The translations under genes and the position numbers were made by a program. From Bacteroidota bacterium (GTDB lineage Bacteria; Bacteroidota; Ignavibacteria; Kryptoniales; JAKASW01): a stretch of 47,434 bases of DNA. Below, one piece after another: positions 17,847-27,680 of the stretch. Every line of letters starts with the position of its first letter. Position 1 is the stretch's first letter. Under the pieces are notes generated by a model. It had not been told where the DNA came from and made no database searches. It saw only the letters and a program-made list of their open reading frames with translations. Where the stretch lies: positions 1 to 47,434 of the forward strand of contig JAMCXB010000072.1 in NCBI GenBank assembly GCA_023480735.1. Direction: 5' to 3'.

Positions 17847-18086
17847 TTACCTCTTGGAGAAATAAGAAATCAAATATAGTATCAAGGTCAAAATAACGCT
17901 CAAGATAATGCTTGTAGCAATCGGGAAATAGACCTGAAAATTCTTCCCCTTTATTTGGATGTCACCCGGGAGCTTTCCGAAAAAAGGGAAATTGAGCCTC
18001 TCAGAAAGCATAAAAAGGAGCCCAAGGACAAGAATTATCCCTCCGATAATAACCAGTGTCTTTCCTAAACCTTGTAAACCGTCCAT
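17847..18086 (-). CDS. DUF2905-family small membrane protein
   Basis: 79 residues. A first hydrophobic helix (about 11-27) is followed by the conserved loop FPFFGKLPGDIQIKGKNFQV, the hallmark of DUF2905, and a second helix (about 53-74). The function is unknown. It ends 6 bases before ileS begins, so the two may be co-transcribed. Confidence 0.85.
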   Translation of the reverse strand: MDGLQGLGKTLVIIGGIILVLGLLFMLSERLNFPFFGKLPGDIQIKGKNFQVYFPIATSIILSVILTLILYLISYFSKR

Positions 18087-18154
18087 ATATATAATCGTCC
18101 ATCAATTCACTAATCCATCATCCCGGTATACCGGTTCTCCAATATTCCGCCCAT

Positions 18155-18976
18155 TCAGATTTTCTCAATTACCGTCTTCATCAACTTTGTCAACTTAGGC
18201 TGCGCTCCATTTGCCACGCGGATTATTTCCTGGACTTCTGCCGGGACAAGCGAATCGGGGAAACATTCATCGGTAATAACAGAGAATCCACACACCTTCA
18301 TTCCCATGTGAACGGCAACGATATCTTCGGGGACCGTCGACATTCCGACTGCGTCCGCACCGAGCATGCGCAGGAATCTGTATTCAGCACGCGTTTCGAG
18401 ACTCGGCCCGGTCATTGCGGCAAACACTCCGCGTTCGACCCTGATCTTATTGTCAATGGCAGCCTGCATTGCGAGATCGATCAACTCTTTCGAATAGGGT
18501 TCGCTCATATCCGGAAACCGCGGACCGATTGTATCGTCGTTAACGCCGATGAGCGGATTATCGCCGAGCAAATTTATGTGGTCGACAATAATCATAATGT
18601 CGCCCTTGTGAAAATTCGGGTTGAGCCCGCCCGCGGCGTTCGACACCATAAGCGTCTTCGCGCCCAGGAACTTCATCACCCTGACCGGCAGCGTGATCTG
18701 TTCCATCGAGTAACCCTCGTAGAAATGGAAGCGTCCCTGCATCGCCACGACATCCTTCGCGCCGAGTCTGCCGAGTATGAGCTTCCCATGATGAGATTCT
18801 ACCGTCGAGAGCGGGAAATGCGGAATTTCGCCGTAATCGATTACGGTCTTGTCGGTAATATCATCAGCGAGAGCGCCGAGACCGGTACCTAGAATAATGC
18901 CGATTGAGGGTTGCCGCTTGCTTTTCGTCCTGATAACTTCGACAGATTCCTGAATCTTCTCTTTGAGATTGCTCAT
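18155..18976 (-). CDS. punA: Purine nucleoside phosphorylase, trimeric type
   Basis: 273 residues of the PNP/MTAP family, which cleaves purine nucleosides with phosphate to free base and ribose 1-phosphate. Visible motifs are [13 protein letters not shown], the phosphate-site [19 protein letters not shown], and the substrate region [11 protein letters not shown]. The base-specificity loop reads VITDECFPD near residue 235, with Asp where 6-oxopurine-specific PNPs have Asn. Bacteroidota homologues often share this Asp, so adenosine acceptance is possible but unproven. The start overlaps the divIVA stop by 4 bases. Confidence 0.92.
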   Translation of the reverse strand: MSNLKEKIQESVEVIRTKSKRQPSIGIILGTGLGALADDITDKTVIDYGEIPHFPLSTVESHHGKLILGRLGAKDVVAMQGRFHFYEGYSMEQITLPVRVMKFLGAKTLMVSNAAGGLNPNFHKGDIMIIVDHINLLGDNPLIGVNDDTIGPRFPDMSEPYSKELIDLAMQAAIDNKIRVERGVFAAMTGPSLETRAEYRFLRMLGADAVGMSTVPEDIVAVHMGMKVCGFSVITDECFPDSLVPAEVQEIIRVANGAQPKLTKLMKTVIEKI

Positions 18977-19506
18977 TTTCTTTCCGGCTTCGGTTTCTCT
19001 ATTGACTCAATTATCGACTTGATATCGAGCACATCAGACGGTAAGGTTCGGTCAAGGAGCTCATTATCGAGTGAACTAAGCATGTCGAGCTGTGCGGTGA
19101 GAATCGTGCGAACGGTTCTCAGGATCATCTCTCTCAAGTCCTTGACTTCGTCTAGCTTAACTTTCGCACGCGACAATTCATCCCTGGCTTCGTTCAAAAG
19201 GAGTTGTGCTTTCGCCTCGGCCTCGCGCTCAATTATCTGCGCCGTTTTCTTCATTGTTTCGGTAGATTCGCTGGCGGCTTTTTCGGCGTGTGAAACGAGT
19301 GTCCGAAGCGAATCTTCAAGCTTCTTGTAATTCTGCAGTTCCTCCGTCAGCGCAGTTTTTTGCGCCCTGAGGTCCATGTTCTCTCTGAGAAGCTCTTCGA
19401 AATCATTTGCTGCAGTGGATAGAAACGCCTCCACCTCTTCGGGATCAAACCCGCGCAACTTCCGCGCGAATTCCTGTTTGCGCATTTGGATAGGAGTCAG
19501 TCTCAT
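18973..19506 (-). CDS. DivIVA-domain coiled-coil protein
   Basis: 177 residues. The N-terminus [20 protein letters not shown] followed by DPEEVEAFL is the DivIVA membrane-binding module. A long coiled coil (about 30-130) follows, then a short acidic tail. In Gram-positives DivIVA marks poles and septa; in this Gram-negative setting its role is undetermined. It is translationally coupled to purine nucleoside phosphorylase. The 5' side borders the group II intron remnant. Confidence 0.88.
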   Translation of the reverse strand: MRLTPIQMRKQEFARKLRGFDPEEVEAFLSTAANDFEELLRENMDLRAQKTALTEELQNYKKLEDSLRTLVSHAEKAASESTETMKKTAQIIEREAEAKAQLLLNEARDELSRAKVKLDEVKDLREMILRTVRTILTAQLDMLSSLDNELLDRTLPSDVLDIKSIIESIEKPKPERK

Positions 19507-19619
19507 TTCTGCGTTGGCTAGTCCACTTCTGAAGGGAAAATATAACCGTTAAATGAAGGAAAATCAAAGTATGGGGAAATACTGAATGGCCTCTCCAGGC
19601 CGATATTATCTTGATTAAC

Positions 19620-19760
19620 ATAGAGTAGGAGGAGGTTCAACAGAACCTCCGTCCCCTCATCAAACCGTACGGACGGATTTCCCGTATACGGCTTTCCTGT
19701 CCCGCTTTACGGGATGCCGCATCATATGAAATACTATAATGAAGGAGCGGCATAAGGTTG
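19620..19760 (-). mobile_element. 3' end of a class IIC-like group II intron (domains V and VI)
   Basis: On the minus strand the segment at about 19693-19662 reads AGCCGTATACGG-GAAA-TCCGTCCGTACGGTTT (written in parts). It folds as a domain V hairpin with a GAAA loop and an AGC base. It is followed by the domain VI hairpin GGAGGTTCTGTTGAACCTCC (19650-19631) and the 3' end CTACTCTAT at 19620. No reverse transcriptase is encoded next to it. The upstream limit is uncertain; the part above about 19700 may be the tail of domain IV. It is in the same orientation as the 5' intron piece at 46893-47221. Confidence 0.75.
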
Positions 19761-20233
19761 CCCCGTTTCAGGGAGCGACAGGTAAGCAAGTCTCAAAGCC
19801 TCCAGAGAGACAAGGCCCATAGAGGCAAAGACGCTCCGACATCGTCCTTCTCCTTTCCTGCACGATCTACTCAATTCCAACTCTTGATTTTATTCCCGCT
19901 TCTGTCCGGCAAGCTCTGAAATCTAACAGTCCTCCAGTACGAAATTCGAAGGTTTTCGAGATATGGGGACACAAGTGTGACACAGTTATTCTCCCTGCTG
20001 GTACTCCAATTTTCGTACAATTAAGTCAAAAAGTTGCACCTATTTTTAGCGAATATTGTTACAGTTCTTCCTGAGAGTACATGGGACTTCAGTTGCGTAG
20101 GGAATATCGCGTCTAGTATTTCGCAGACTCACGTTTCCGAATCCACGGGAAGAAAACTGTCAGGTCGCGATTATCACTAGCCCCCCACCGCGCTCAGTCT
20201 GCTTGGCGGTTCAACACTTCGATGATTGCAGAC
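19761..20233. other. Non-coding stretch between intron remnant and the MFS gene
   Basis: About 470 bases with no convincing reading frame on either strand and no tRNA. It forms one border of the catabolic island and probably contains decayed mobile-element sequence, but I recognise no specific element. Confidence 0.4.
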
Positions 20234-21574
20234 TCACATCTTCTCTGCCTCAGTTTCTATTTGTGGCGTTTCAGTTACTTCCGTTTCGGTATCTCTGAAA
20301 GGCACAAGCCATGAAATCAGAAACGAAGGTATAGTTGCTATCATGACCCAGATGAAAAAGTCTTTGTATCCGAGAAAGTCACTCAAGTATCCGCTGAACA
20401 TCGCGGGAAGGTTTGTACCAAATACAAGTATCGCTCCTCCAAATGCATAGTGGGCCGTCTTGTATTTTCCGGGCGCGACCTGCTGCATGATAAACAGCAC
20501 CATCCCGACAAATCCGAAGCCGTAGCCGAAGTACTCGATGACACAAGCCACACCAATTACAACGGTATTGACCGGCTGCGTAACTGCGAGAAAAGCATAG
20601 GCTGCGAAAGGTACGTTGAAAAAAGCGCAGAGCGTTAGGAGAGATTTCTTGAGACCACGCCGGGCAGTATAATAACCCGCAAGGATAGAACCCAGGATAA
20701 ATGCGATCGGTGGGAACACCCCGTAAATCACGCCTATCTCTTCTAGCGGTAGACCGAGACCTCCCTTCACTCTTGGCGCGCGCAAGAAGAGAGGAAAGAT
20801 CTTGATCCCCTGTCCTGAGGCAAATTGGTAGAGAATGAGGAAACTGATACCCCACCAGATATATTTTTTTTGAAAAAAGGTCTTCACCACGTTGCGGAAG
20901 ATATCCAACGTCTCTTCAAACGTCTTCACACGGGCTGAAGTACCGCCTGTAGGAAGCATTTTCACATGGTACAGACTTGTAAGAACCATAAATGCTCCGA
21001 ACAGGATCATTACGACCATCCATCCTCCCCTCACGCCGATCCTTACTTCGAGATAGCCGGCAAGCATTACAAACACTCCCTCAGACAGAACTTTCCCGAC
21101 GTTATAGAAGGCACCCTGCCACCCGACATATTGAGATTGCTCTTTCTCCGAGAGCGTATTTATGTAGATGCCGTCTGCAGCAATGTCATGGGTCGCGAAG
21201 TTGAAAGCGATTATGGTGAAGGCAATAAGAGACAATACAAAGAAATCGGGGAGCTTCAGGGTTAAGGAAAGCAGACCGAGACAGATTCCGCCGAAAAATT
21301 CCGTAACTACCACAAAATACTTCTTGGTCCTGAACATTTCCAGAAAGGGTGCCCAGAGAGGCTTTAGCATCCAGGGCCACGCGGCCAGGGTTGTGAAGAG
21401 CGCAATCTGACTATCAGGAATTCCAGGAAGTCCCTTGCTCTTCAACATCAGACTGAAATCCTTGTACATGAGAACCGACACAACGTTCACGATCACAAAG
21501 GGAAGACCTTCTGCCGTGTATAGAGTTGGCATCCAGAAGGCGGGGTTCACTTTTTTTAAGGTCGTATTGGACAT
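20234..21574 (-). CDS. MFS transporter, AmpG-like
   Basis: 446 residues with about twelve hydrophobic segments. The N-terminal region MPTLYTAEGLPFVIVN and the internal HDIAADGIYI fit the AmpG/acetyl-CoA-transporter branch of the major facilitator superfamily. The first half has TLAAWPWMLKPLWAPFLE, the conserved substrate-path loop of AmpG relatives. I start at the ATG at 21574; an upstream ATG at 21670 adds 32 hydrophilic residues without a ribosome-binding site. It is the most downstream gene of the island, next to a sugar kinase fusion, so it may carry an oligosaccharide. The substrate is unknown. Confidence 0.82.
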   Translation of the reverse strand: MSNTTLKKVNPAFWMPTLYTAEGLPFVIVNVVSVLMYKDFSLMLKSKGLPGIPDSQIALFTTLAAWPWMLKPLWAPFLEMFRTKKYFVVVTEFFGGICLGLLSLTLKLPDFFVLSLIAFTIIAFNFATHDIAADGIYINTLSEKEQSQYVGWQGAFYNVGKVLSEGVFVMLAGYLEVRIGVRGGWMVVMILFGAFMVLTSLYHVKMLPTGGTSARVKTFEETLDIFRNVVKTFFQKKYIWWGISFLILYQFASGQGIKIFPLFLRAPRVKGGLGLPLEEIGVIYGVFPPIAFILGSILAGYYTARRGLKKSLLTLCAFFNVPFAAYAFLAVTQPVNTVVIGVACVIEYFGYGFGFVGMVLFIMQQVAPGKYKTAHYAFGGAILVFGTNLPAMFSGYLSDFLGYKDFFIWVMIATIPSFLISWLVPFRDTETEVTETPQIETEAEKM

Positions 21575-21884
21575 CCATCTTTCTTTCACTTGTCTGGGTG
21601 AATGTTGAGCTATATTGTTCTCCAAATTAATTGGGGATCCTCCCCGTACCGCTTGATTGGGGAGGGACATTGGGAGAATACACGATTCTTATTTTACTCG
21701 GAAATGAGTATTCAATCTGCTTAGTCGGCTTGAATGGGGTTTGATAGTTCCGGTTAATAGCGAGCGACTTTGGCGCGCCATTAGGTCTCTTTCGCTTCGT
21801 TGCATCAACGGCCATAATGTCAGCACCGGTCTTGAGCTTACTCAATTGATCCACCAACTATCCGCGAAGGCGAGATTCATAAAC
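21575..21884. other. Gap between the kinase fusion and the MFS gene
   Basis: 310 bases. Its only open frames are the unsupported N-terminal extension of the MFS gene and a short low-complexity frame. No clear terminator or promoter consensus is seen. Confidence 0.35.
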
Positions 21885-24023
21885 TCAGTCATCAGTTTCT
21901 GCCTGATTTTGTTGGTTAACATCTATGGTAACTGTCGTGCCTGGCATCAAGTTCTCAAATGCGCTCGCCGCTGCACCGAGTATCCCCGCCTCCTTATTGA
22001 AATCAGAAAATTCAATCAGAAGAGTATCTGCTGTCGGCTTGATGGCACGCTGCCGTACTGTCCTCTTGAATGCTTCGAAGTAGGGGGCACCCAATCCAGC
22101 CAGGCTGCCGGAAATGACAATCATTGACGGATTGAAAATATTCACGAACCCGGCTACGGCGATACCCAGCTTTTCACCCGCTTTGTTCAACAAATCGACG
22201 GCGACAGGATCTCCCGATAGCGCTGCTTCACCGATGGCCTTGGCCGAGAGGTCATCTCGCGCGCCCAATCCGGACAATGGAGGGAACTTTTCCCTGGCCC
22301 ATCTCACTAGACCCGATCCCGAAGCATATAATTCTACACAGCCGCGATTCCCACAGGAACACTTCGGACCATCGGCATCGACGCTGACATGTCCTATCTC
22401 AGATGTAAAGTTGTTCTGTCCCCGTAGGAGTGTCCCATCAACATAAATACCTCCACCGATACCGGTACCTAATATAATGGATATGAAATTGTCTACGGAC
22501 TTCGCTTTCCCGAATATTTTCTCTGCCACCGCTGAGCAGTTGCCGTCATTGTCGACAACAACAGGAATGTCAGTAGTACGCTCGATAACTTTTCTAATAT
22601 TTACATTTTGCCATCCAGGTATCAGGGATGTCGAATCCACCACTTCGCCTTTTTCGAAGTTCACTCTTCCGCCGGTACTCACCCCTATTCCGGCCGGCAA
22701 GTACCCACTCGACTCACAGAATTTCAATCCTTCTGCGACTCTCGCGACGACCGAGTCGAGAATCACCTGTTTATCCGAGGGCATTTCTTCCTGTTTCCAA
22801 TGCAGAATCTTACCGGACTCGTCAACGACTCCCATTCTTAGATTGGTCCTGCCTAGATCGATGGCGATTGCTGCCCGGTTCCGGGGCACGAAAATGCAGC
22901 GAGGCGGAGGAGGCGGATAGGCTTTGATTTGGTAAGTACCTTTGACGAAATGATAGATATCGTCGTAGAATTCCCGTTCAACCGGGTCTGCGTGACTGTA
23001 CATTCTCTCCAGCGAACCGACTCCCTGAAAATGCGCACAGGCGGATTCATTCATGTAGCCATATTTCAACCCCGCATTGAGGTACTCCCTAAATCGGATA
23101 TGCCTCTCGTTCGTGATCGCAATCGGCTCGTCCAGTTCCATGTAGTATTCCATCTCTAATCCGGCGTTGCATCTCTTTGCTACTGCTGATGCTACTTCGA
23201 TGGTCTTCCCTTCTTTGTAGAATAAAAAGTTCGGCTGAAGAAATGCCATGTCAAAATAGTAATCCTGGTAGCTCTCAAGAAGATGAAAATTGTAAGTGGC
23301 ATAGAACGGGATCCATAGAAACTTGAGTCCCTTGGAGTTGACATGTTTCTTCAACTCCTTCAAGAGAACGTGGTCATCCACGTCCCACGACCTGTAAACC
23401 GTCTCAAATATCCAATACACGCCGAGCAAATTCAGGTTCTTGTACCGCTCTTCCTTCCATCTTCTGACAGTTTGTTCTACAAACCAGACCTCTGACTTCA
23501 GGCGCGAATCTGTAGCTTGGGAAATGTTTTGCCCCTTTATTGAAAAATTCAGATTGGGGCTGCCTGCTTCTAATGCCCCGAACGACTCCTGAGTGATATG
23601 CGGATACGGAAGGGTGAGGACTACGTTTCTCCTATGCTGAGGAGAACCGATACTCGTCGACAGCTCCTCTATCGTTTCATCGAGTGTCTGCAACGAACCG
23701 CCCTCACCGAAATAGGACTCCAGAAGTTCCTCCCAATCAATCTTGTCTGAAGGAGTTGGGGAGCAAACCGGGAAGAAATCACCTTCGCCAGCCATCGACT
23801 TACCTAAATTCACATCTGCGACGTAATCCGTTCCAGATTTGGATTTCGGATTTATAAACAAGAATGAATCATAAAACCAATCATCTGCATGACCATCGGG
23901 ATCAAGGTGCGCAGCATAGTACTTCAATTGTTCTTTTGTCCACGGCTTGACCGCATCACCATAAAGAAGCACCAAATGTCTTAGGTAATTGAATTCAGGT
24001 TGGTCCTGTTTAAGGTATGACAT
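21885..24023 (-). CDS. DUF4855 domain fused to a ROK-family sugar kinase
   Basis: 712 residues in two parts. Residues 1 to about 365 match DUF4855, a putative TIM-barrel glycosidase-like domain: RHLVLLYGDAVKPWT, DDWFYDSFLF, GVYWIFETV, LKFLWIPFYATYN and FDMAFLQPNFLF. A Pro-rich linker (about 370-378) leads to a complete ROK kinase (about 385-700). That part has the ATP loop IAIDLGRTNLRMG, ILGTGIGGGIYVDG near 520, EIGHVSVD, and the zinc motif CSCGNRGCVE near 554. There is no helix-turn-helix, so it looks like a kinase rather than a ROK repressor. There is no signal peptide, so it is cytoplasmic. AGGAG precedes the ATG. Both halves are full length, so this is a genuine fusion rather than a frameshift artefact. 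The sugar is unknown. Confidence 0.85.
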   Translation of the reverse strand: MSYLKQDQPEFNYLRHLVLLYGDAVKPWTKEQLKYYAAHLDPDGHADDWFYDSFLFINPKSKSGTDYVADVNLGKSMAGEGDFFPVCSPTPSDKIDWEELLESYFGEGGSLQTLDETIEELSTSIGSPQHRRNVVLTLPYPHITQESFGALEAGSPNLNFSIKGQNISQATDSRLKSEVWFVEQTVRRWKEERYKNLNLLGVYWIFETVYRSWDVDDHVLLKELKKHVNSKGLKFLWIPFYATYNFHLLESYQDYYFDMAFLQPNFLFYKEGKTIEVASAVAKRCNAGLEMEYYMELDEPIAITNERHIRFREYLNAGLKYGYMNESACAHFQGVGSLERMYSHADPVEREFYDDIYHFVKGTYQIKAYPPPPPRCIFVPRNRAAIAIDLGRTNLRMGVVDESGKILHWKQEEMPSDKQVILDSVVARVAEGLKFCESSGYLPAGIGVSTGGRVNFEKGEVVDSTSLIPGWQNVNIRKVIERTTDIPVVVDNDGNCSAVAEKIFGKAKSVDNFISIILGTGIGGGIYVDGTLLRGQNNFTSEIGHVSVDADGPKCSCGNRGCVELYASGSGLVRWAREKFPPLSGLGARDDLSAKAIGEAALSGDPVAVDLLNKAGEKLGIAVAGFVNIFNPSMIVISGSLAGLGAPYFEAFKRTVRQRAIKPTADTLLIEFSDFNKEAGILGAAASAFENLMPGTTVTIDVNQQNQAETDD

Positions 24024-24413
24024 TTATTCTCCTGTGAATAAAATACTTGTAGAGACGGACAGAGGCGCTGTAGTGTAGAGGTCATGTGAGACCAAACGTT
24101 TCTCCTCATAGGAAGAGTCTTCTCGTTCAGGCCCACCACCCGTACAGTTGGCGAGGGCATCCTCCCAAAGGGATCCATTCGGAAGGGATGTGCCGCTTGG
24201 AGTCGCCTCAAACAAACCAATGATAGCACCCGCCGACACTGAGCTTGTCGACGCAACCCACACATCACCTGAAGAATCAACCGCGCAAAGGTAAGGCGCA
24301 ACCAGCGACTTGGCGATACTGAGACCCATGGAGCCGGTGCAAGCGAAAGTGCTCGTCTCCGAGAACGTGGCTCGGCTCACCGGGGTTATCCAGTGAAACA
24401 ATTGCCGCTTCAT
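24024..24413 (-). pseudogene. Possible remnant of a beta-propeller protein
   Basis: The middle of this open frame reads LVAPYLCAVDSSGDVWVAST, then SVSAGAIIGLFEATPSG. This resembles one blade of an NHL/SMP-30-type propeller. The first 25 and last 40 residues look random, and the stop abuts the start codon of the kinase fusion. I treat it as a decayed fragment in the 430-base gap; it could also be chance. Confidence 0.25.
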
Positions 24414-24452
24414 TCTCTTACCAAACGACAGTGCACCAAAAGCAAGATTCGT

Positions 24453-25769
24453 CTACTTCCCTTCAAGTCCCACTTTCGCGTATTTCCACCAGCCATACTT
24501 GTCAAGATGGACTACATCGAAAATCATCACCCCGTCCGTGAGCCTCAGATCGGCCTTGATCGCTCGTACAAATTGTTGAGGATTATGCTTGTCCAAATAT
24601 TGTTGGACATACAGGCTTCCGTAAGCTGGTACAACTCCCTTTATTACTCTCATCGCGATTTTGGCTGAGCCGTCTACCGAGTACCACCAGTAGTAAGAAG
24701 GTTTCTTTGTCGGATCCGGAGAGGGAGTATGGGATTTGATTGCTTCTTTCTCGGTCACGTCATAGAAATATGTCCCCACAAACATCTTATCGAGAAGCTG
24801 AGCATATCCTGTGCGATAGTAAGTTGGATCCGCCCAACTGTAGTGCTTGGCAGGATTGTAAGTTCTGCTTGCCCAGTTCACACCCATCTGGTAATAAATT
24901 GGGTACCACGCGCCGACGTAATCGGCATACACCACTTTGGGGTCGATTTTCTTGACGCTGTCGCGAGCTTGGCGAATGAAATCATAGATAACCGCCGAAT
25001 GCCACTCGATCCATTTCTTAAAGAGCGGACCCGGAACCTGTGTCACCTTGCCATCGGGTGATGTTCTGTAAGTAAAAACATCCTGCGGCCACTTCTCGAT
25101 TTTATGACCAATGAATTTTTCAAAAGCTACTCGCGAGGCATTGCTGAAATCGGTCTGATCAATGATTTTGCTGCTCGGGTATCGAGCTCCGTCAAGAACT
25201 ATTCCGTCAGGTTTGTACATCCGCAGCAATTCCTGCAACAGCGAAATCTCATACGCGCGAACTTGTGGGAGAACAGGGTTTACGTAGACCGCTGCTCCTC
25301 CGGAAATCTGGCTCATGGGCACTATACCTTTGGGAGTGTAGGCCTGACATTGCCAGTTCGGATGTGTGGTATACAAAATCCCTCTATGGTCTTTCTTGTC
25401 CCCTTCCTGGAACTCACTCATCCCGAAATAGACCTTGAGACCGAGCTTGTGTCCCTCTTTCAAGACAACTTCGGGAAAGTTGTAATTGTCAGGCCTCCTG
25501 AATCCGTGCAACTCGTGCAGCACAGGTGCGATGTGACTGGGGTAAAACACATAACCATCGTATCCTTTCAAACCAAGAATAACGTCTGTGAAACCGGTGG
25601 ATTTGGCGTCCTTGAGTACGCGATCCACACCTGCTTTGGTTCCTAAACGTTTGAAATTCGCATGGCCATCGAGCCAAAGAAAGGCTTCCTTTCCGTGAGC
25701 AGGCTTTGCGCTTACAAGCAGGTTCCCGAAGGTCAACAAAAGAACGAGTGCAACTAGGATGCGACGCAT
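24453..25769 (-). CDS. Secreted glycosyl-hydrolase-like TIM-barrel protein
   Basis: 438 residues with a signal peptide (about 1-26, ending near HGKEAF). The body resembles the glycosyl-hydrolase-like family 10/DUF187 group: FLWLDGHANFKRLG at the start, DVILGLKGYDGYVFYP, KEGHKLGLKVYFGMSEFQ, MYKPDGIVLDGARYPSS with a likely acidic active-site residue, and YADYVGAWYPIYYQMGVNW. GAGGAG before the ATG supports the start. It lies between a T9SS-exported protein and the kinase fusion. It lacks a sorting domain, so it is probably periplasmic. The substrate is not readable from the sequence. Confidence 0.72.
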   Translation of the reverse strand: MRRILVALVLLLTFGNLLVSAKPAHGKEAFLWLDGHANFKRLGTKAGVDRVLKDAKSTGFTDVILGLKGYDGYVFYPSHIAPVLHELHGFRRPDNYNFPEVVLKEGHKLGLKVYFGMSEFQEGDKKDHRGILYTTHPNWQCQAYTPKGIVPMSQISGGAAVYVNPVLPQVRAYEISLLQELLRMYKPDGIVLDGARYPSSKIIDQTDFSNASRVAFEKFIGHKIEKWPQDVFTYRTSPDGKVTQVPGPLFKKWIEWHSAVIYDFIRQARDSVKKIDPKVVYADYVGAWYPIYYQMGVNWASRTYNPAKHYSWADPTYYRTGYAQLLDKMFVGTYFYDVTEKEAIKSHTPSPDPTKKPSYYWWYSVDGSAKIAMRVIKGVVPAYGSLYVQQYLDKHNPQQFVRAIKADLRLTDGVMIFDVVHLDKYGWWKYAKVGLEGK

Positions 25770-25793
25770 GATTATAATTCTCCTCTACTGACG

Positions 25794-27680
25794 TTATTTC
25801 AAAAGCATCATCTTCTTTGTCATGACGTTCGCCCCTTCCTGGACAGTGTAGAAATAGACTCCACTGGCAAACTTGTCCATGTTCACATCATAGGTGTACA
25901 CACCCGGAGCTTTGTATCCTTGCTCCACCACCTTCACCAACTGTCCCAGTACGTTGTAAATCTTCAGGCTCATTATTCCGGCATGGCTCAAGCTCACACG
26001 GATCACCGTTGATGGGTTAAACGGGTTCGGATAGTTCTGCTGCAATGCAAATCTTGTCGGCAATGCAGATTGCTGATCGGAGATGACACTTGTTACTAAA
26101 TTATCTGGATCCATATAGCACCACGCGGGGCCAACCGCACCGCTGTCGTTCGGGATGTTATTCCGACGATACCACCAAGCCTCAGTGCTCGTGTTCTGCG
26201 ATGTGTCGGCGTAAGCATTGTAATCGTATAAATCAACGCCTAGCCAAAGAACATGATCTCCGAGATTAGCAGGGTATCCGAGTTTTGTGAGATCAATTGC
26301 GGCTTCAACTTGATAGCCAGTCCCGACGTTGCCGACATCATTGACAGTCGAGCCGGGTTTCAGCATTAAAGCGGCGCGAACTGCATGTAACGAATCACTC
26401 ATATATGAACCGTCACCGTCCAAAACTGCGAAGCCAGCCTGGCCTTGGTAAAAGAGGCCGGGTCTGATTATGAGGTCCCACACCTTCAGTTCATGGCTGT
26501 TTCCGAGCGTAGATTCGTCATCGATAGTAAATCCGATTCCATCATTAGATGTCACGACTTTGTCGTCAACATCGGCTCCCAAGTATAATGTGTCACCGAT
26601 GAAGAAGGCCTTGATGGTCGCGGAGGCTGTGTCAAGCAGAGGTCGGGTCGCGCCATCAATCATGTGGTTGATTTGGCCGCTAAGATATTTACCCGCGCCA
26701 TTGTACGTGTCATGCAGTGCCGAATCTCCGTATTCAATACGGAAGCCTTTTATATGATTCCACACCGGATCACTTAGGTTGCCGCTAATTACGGGGGGTG
26801 AAAAACTCTGTCCGTTAGGAATAACATAACTGGGAGGAATGGGAGGTTCCGGACCGGAGTTTATTGTAACACTAGGGTTAGTATGTATTCGCATCGCGTC
26901 GTAGGCCTCCGTCGTGCTCCAAGCCCCTTGAATCCAGGCTTTAGCGTCGCTGAACTTGCTAGGTGATTGTGGCCATTGCCAGTTCGCATCGTATTGCGCC
27001 ATGCTGAATAGAATGACGCCGCCATTTGGATTGTCGATATGGTAACCACGAGCTCCCAGGTAGAACCGCATTTCGACAGAGTAACCGGTGTCAGGGCTGA
27101 AAGTTCCGTTGGCAGTAGTATCCGAGTTCGTTGTGCCATAGACGTAAGCGGCAGCCTGCCAAGTCGTGTCGCTTGCAGAACCACTGAGTTTGCTCGGCAT
27201 CGCTCCAACGTTACCTGTGCTTGGATTACCCCAGGAATTTGTTAACCACCCGTAAAAGTATTCGTGTGGCTCCGCCATGCCGCTGTTTATATCATAAATA
27301 TTTACCAGAAATCCATCAAAATTCGGCCACAGCCCGCCGCCGATGGAGCTGTCGGGCACCCATGCCCCGACATAAAGCGAATCGCCGGATACCAGAAACT
27401 TTACAGTGGTGTGGATGGGATCTGTGGGTTCATTCTGACCATAGTTTATCCATCCGCTTCCCGGCAGTCCGGAGCTTTTTCCATAATAAATATGGACTGA
27501 GTCCGCCACGGCCCAGGCAGGTGAATCGAGTTTTCCAGTCAATGCGATTGTCCCCGGCGGGACTGCCCGCGCCCAAATCGCATCACTCCTAGGTATAGTC
27601 TGGGCACGCACATACGAAAATCCGCCCATAACGCAAAGCGCCAAAACGGCAAATATATGCCTTCGTCCAATGCGATTCAT
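25794..27680 (-). CDS. T9SS-exported protein with two CBM9-like modules
   Basis: 628 residues. AAAGGAG lies 6 bases before the ATG at 27680, which I choose over an ATG two codons upstream. After a signal peptide (about 1-26) come two modules of CBM9/DOMON-like type (about 35-240 and 270-500). Each has the pattern 'LDSPAW...', 'VKFLVSGDSLYVGAWV' or 'IKAFFIGDTLYLGADV', and 'YQVEAAIDLT'. The C-terminus from about 543 (FALQQNYPNPFNPST) is a type IX secretion sorting domain ending MTKKMMLLK. It is a surface or extracellular carbohydrate-binding protein. No catalytic domain is obvious. Confidence 0.82.
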   Translation of the reverse strand: MNRIGRRHIFAVLALCVMGGFSYVRAQTIPRSDAIWARAVPPGTIALTGKLDSPAWAVADSVHIYYGKSSGLPGSGWINYGQNEPTDPIHTTVKFLVSGDSLYVGAWVPDSSIGGGLWPNFDGFLVNIYDINSGMAEPHEYFYGWLTNSWGNPSTGNVGAMPSKLSGSASDTTWQAAAYVYGTTNSDTTANGTFSPDTGYSVEMRFYLGARGYHIDNPNGGVILFSMAQYDANWQWPQSPSKFSDAKAWIQGAWSTTEAYDAMRIHTNPSVTINSGPEPPIPPSYVIPNGQSFSPPVISGNLSDPVWNHIKGFRIEYGDSALHDTYNGAGKYLSGQINHMIDGATRPLLDTASATIKAFFIGDTLYLGADVDDKVVTSNDGIGFTIDDESTLGNSHELKVWDLIIRPGLFYQGQAGFAVLDGDGSYMSDSLHAVRAALMLKPGSTVNDVGNVGTGYQVEAAIDLTKLGYPANLGDHVLWLGVDLYDYNAYADTSQNTSTEAWWYRRNNIPNDSGAVGPAWCYMDPDNLVTSVISDQQSALPTRFALQQNYPNPFNPSTVIRVSLSHAGIMSLKIYNVLGQLVKVVEQGYKAPGVYTYDVNMDKFASGVYFYTVQEGANVMTKKMMLLK

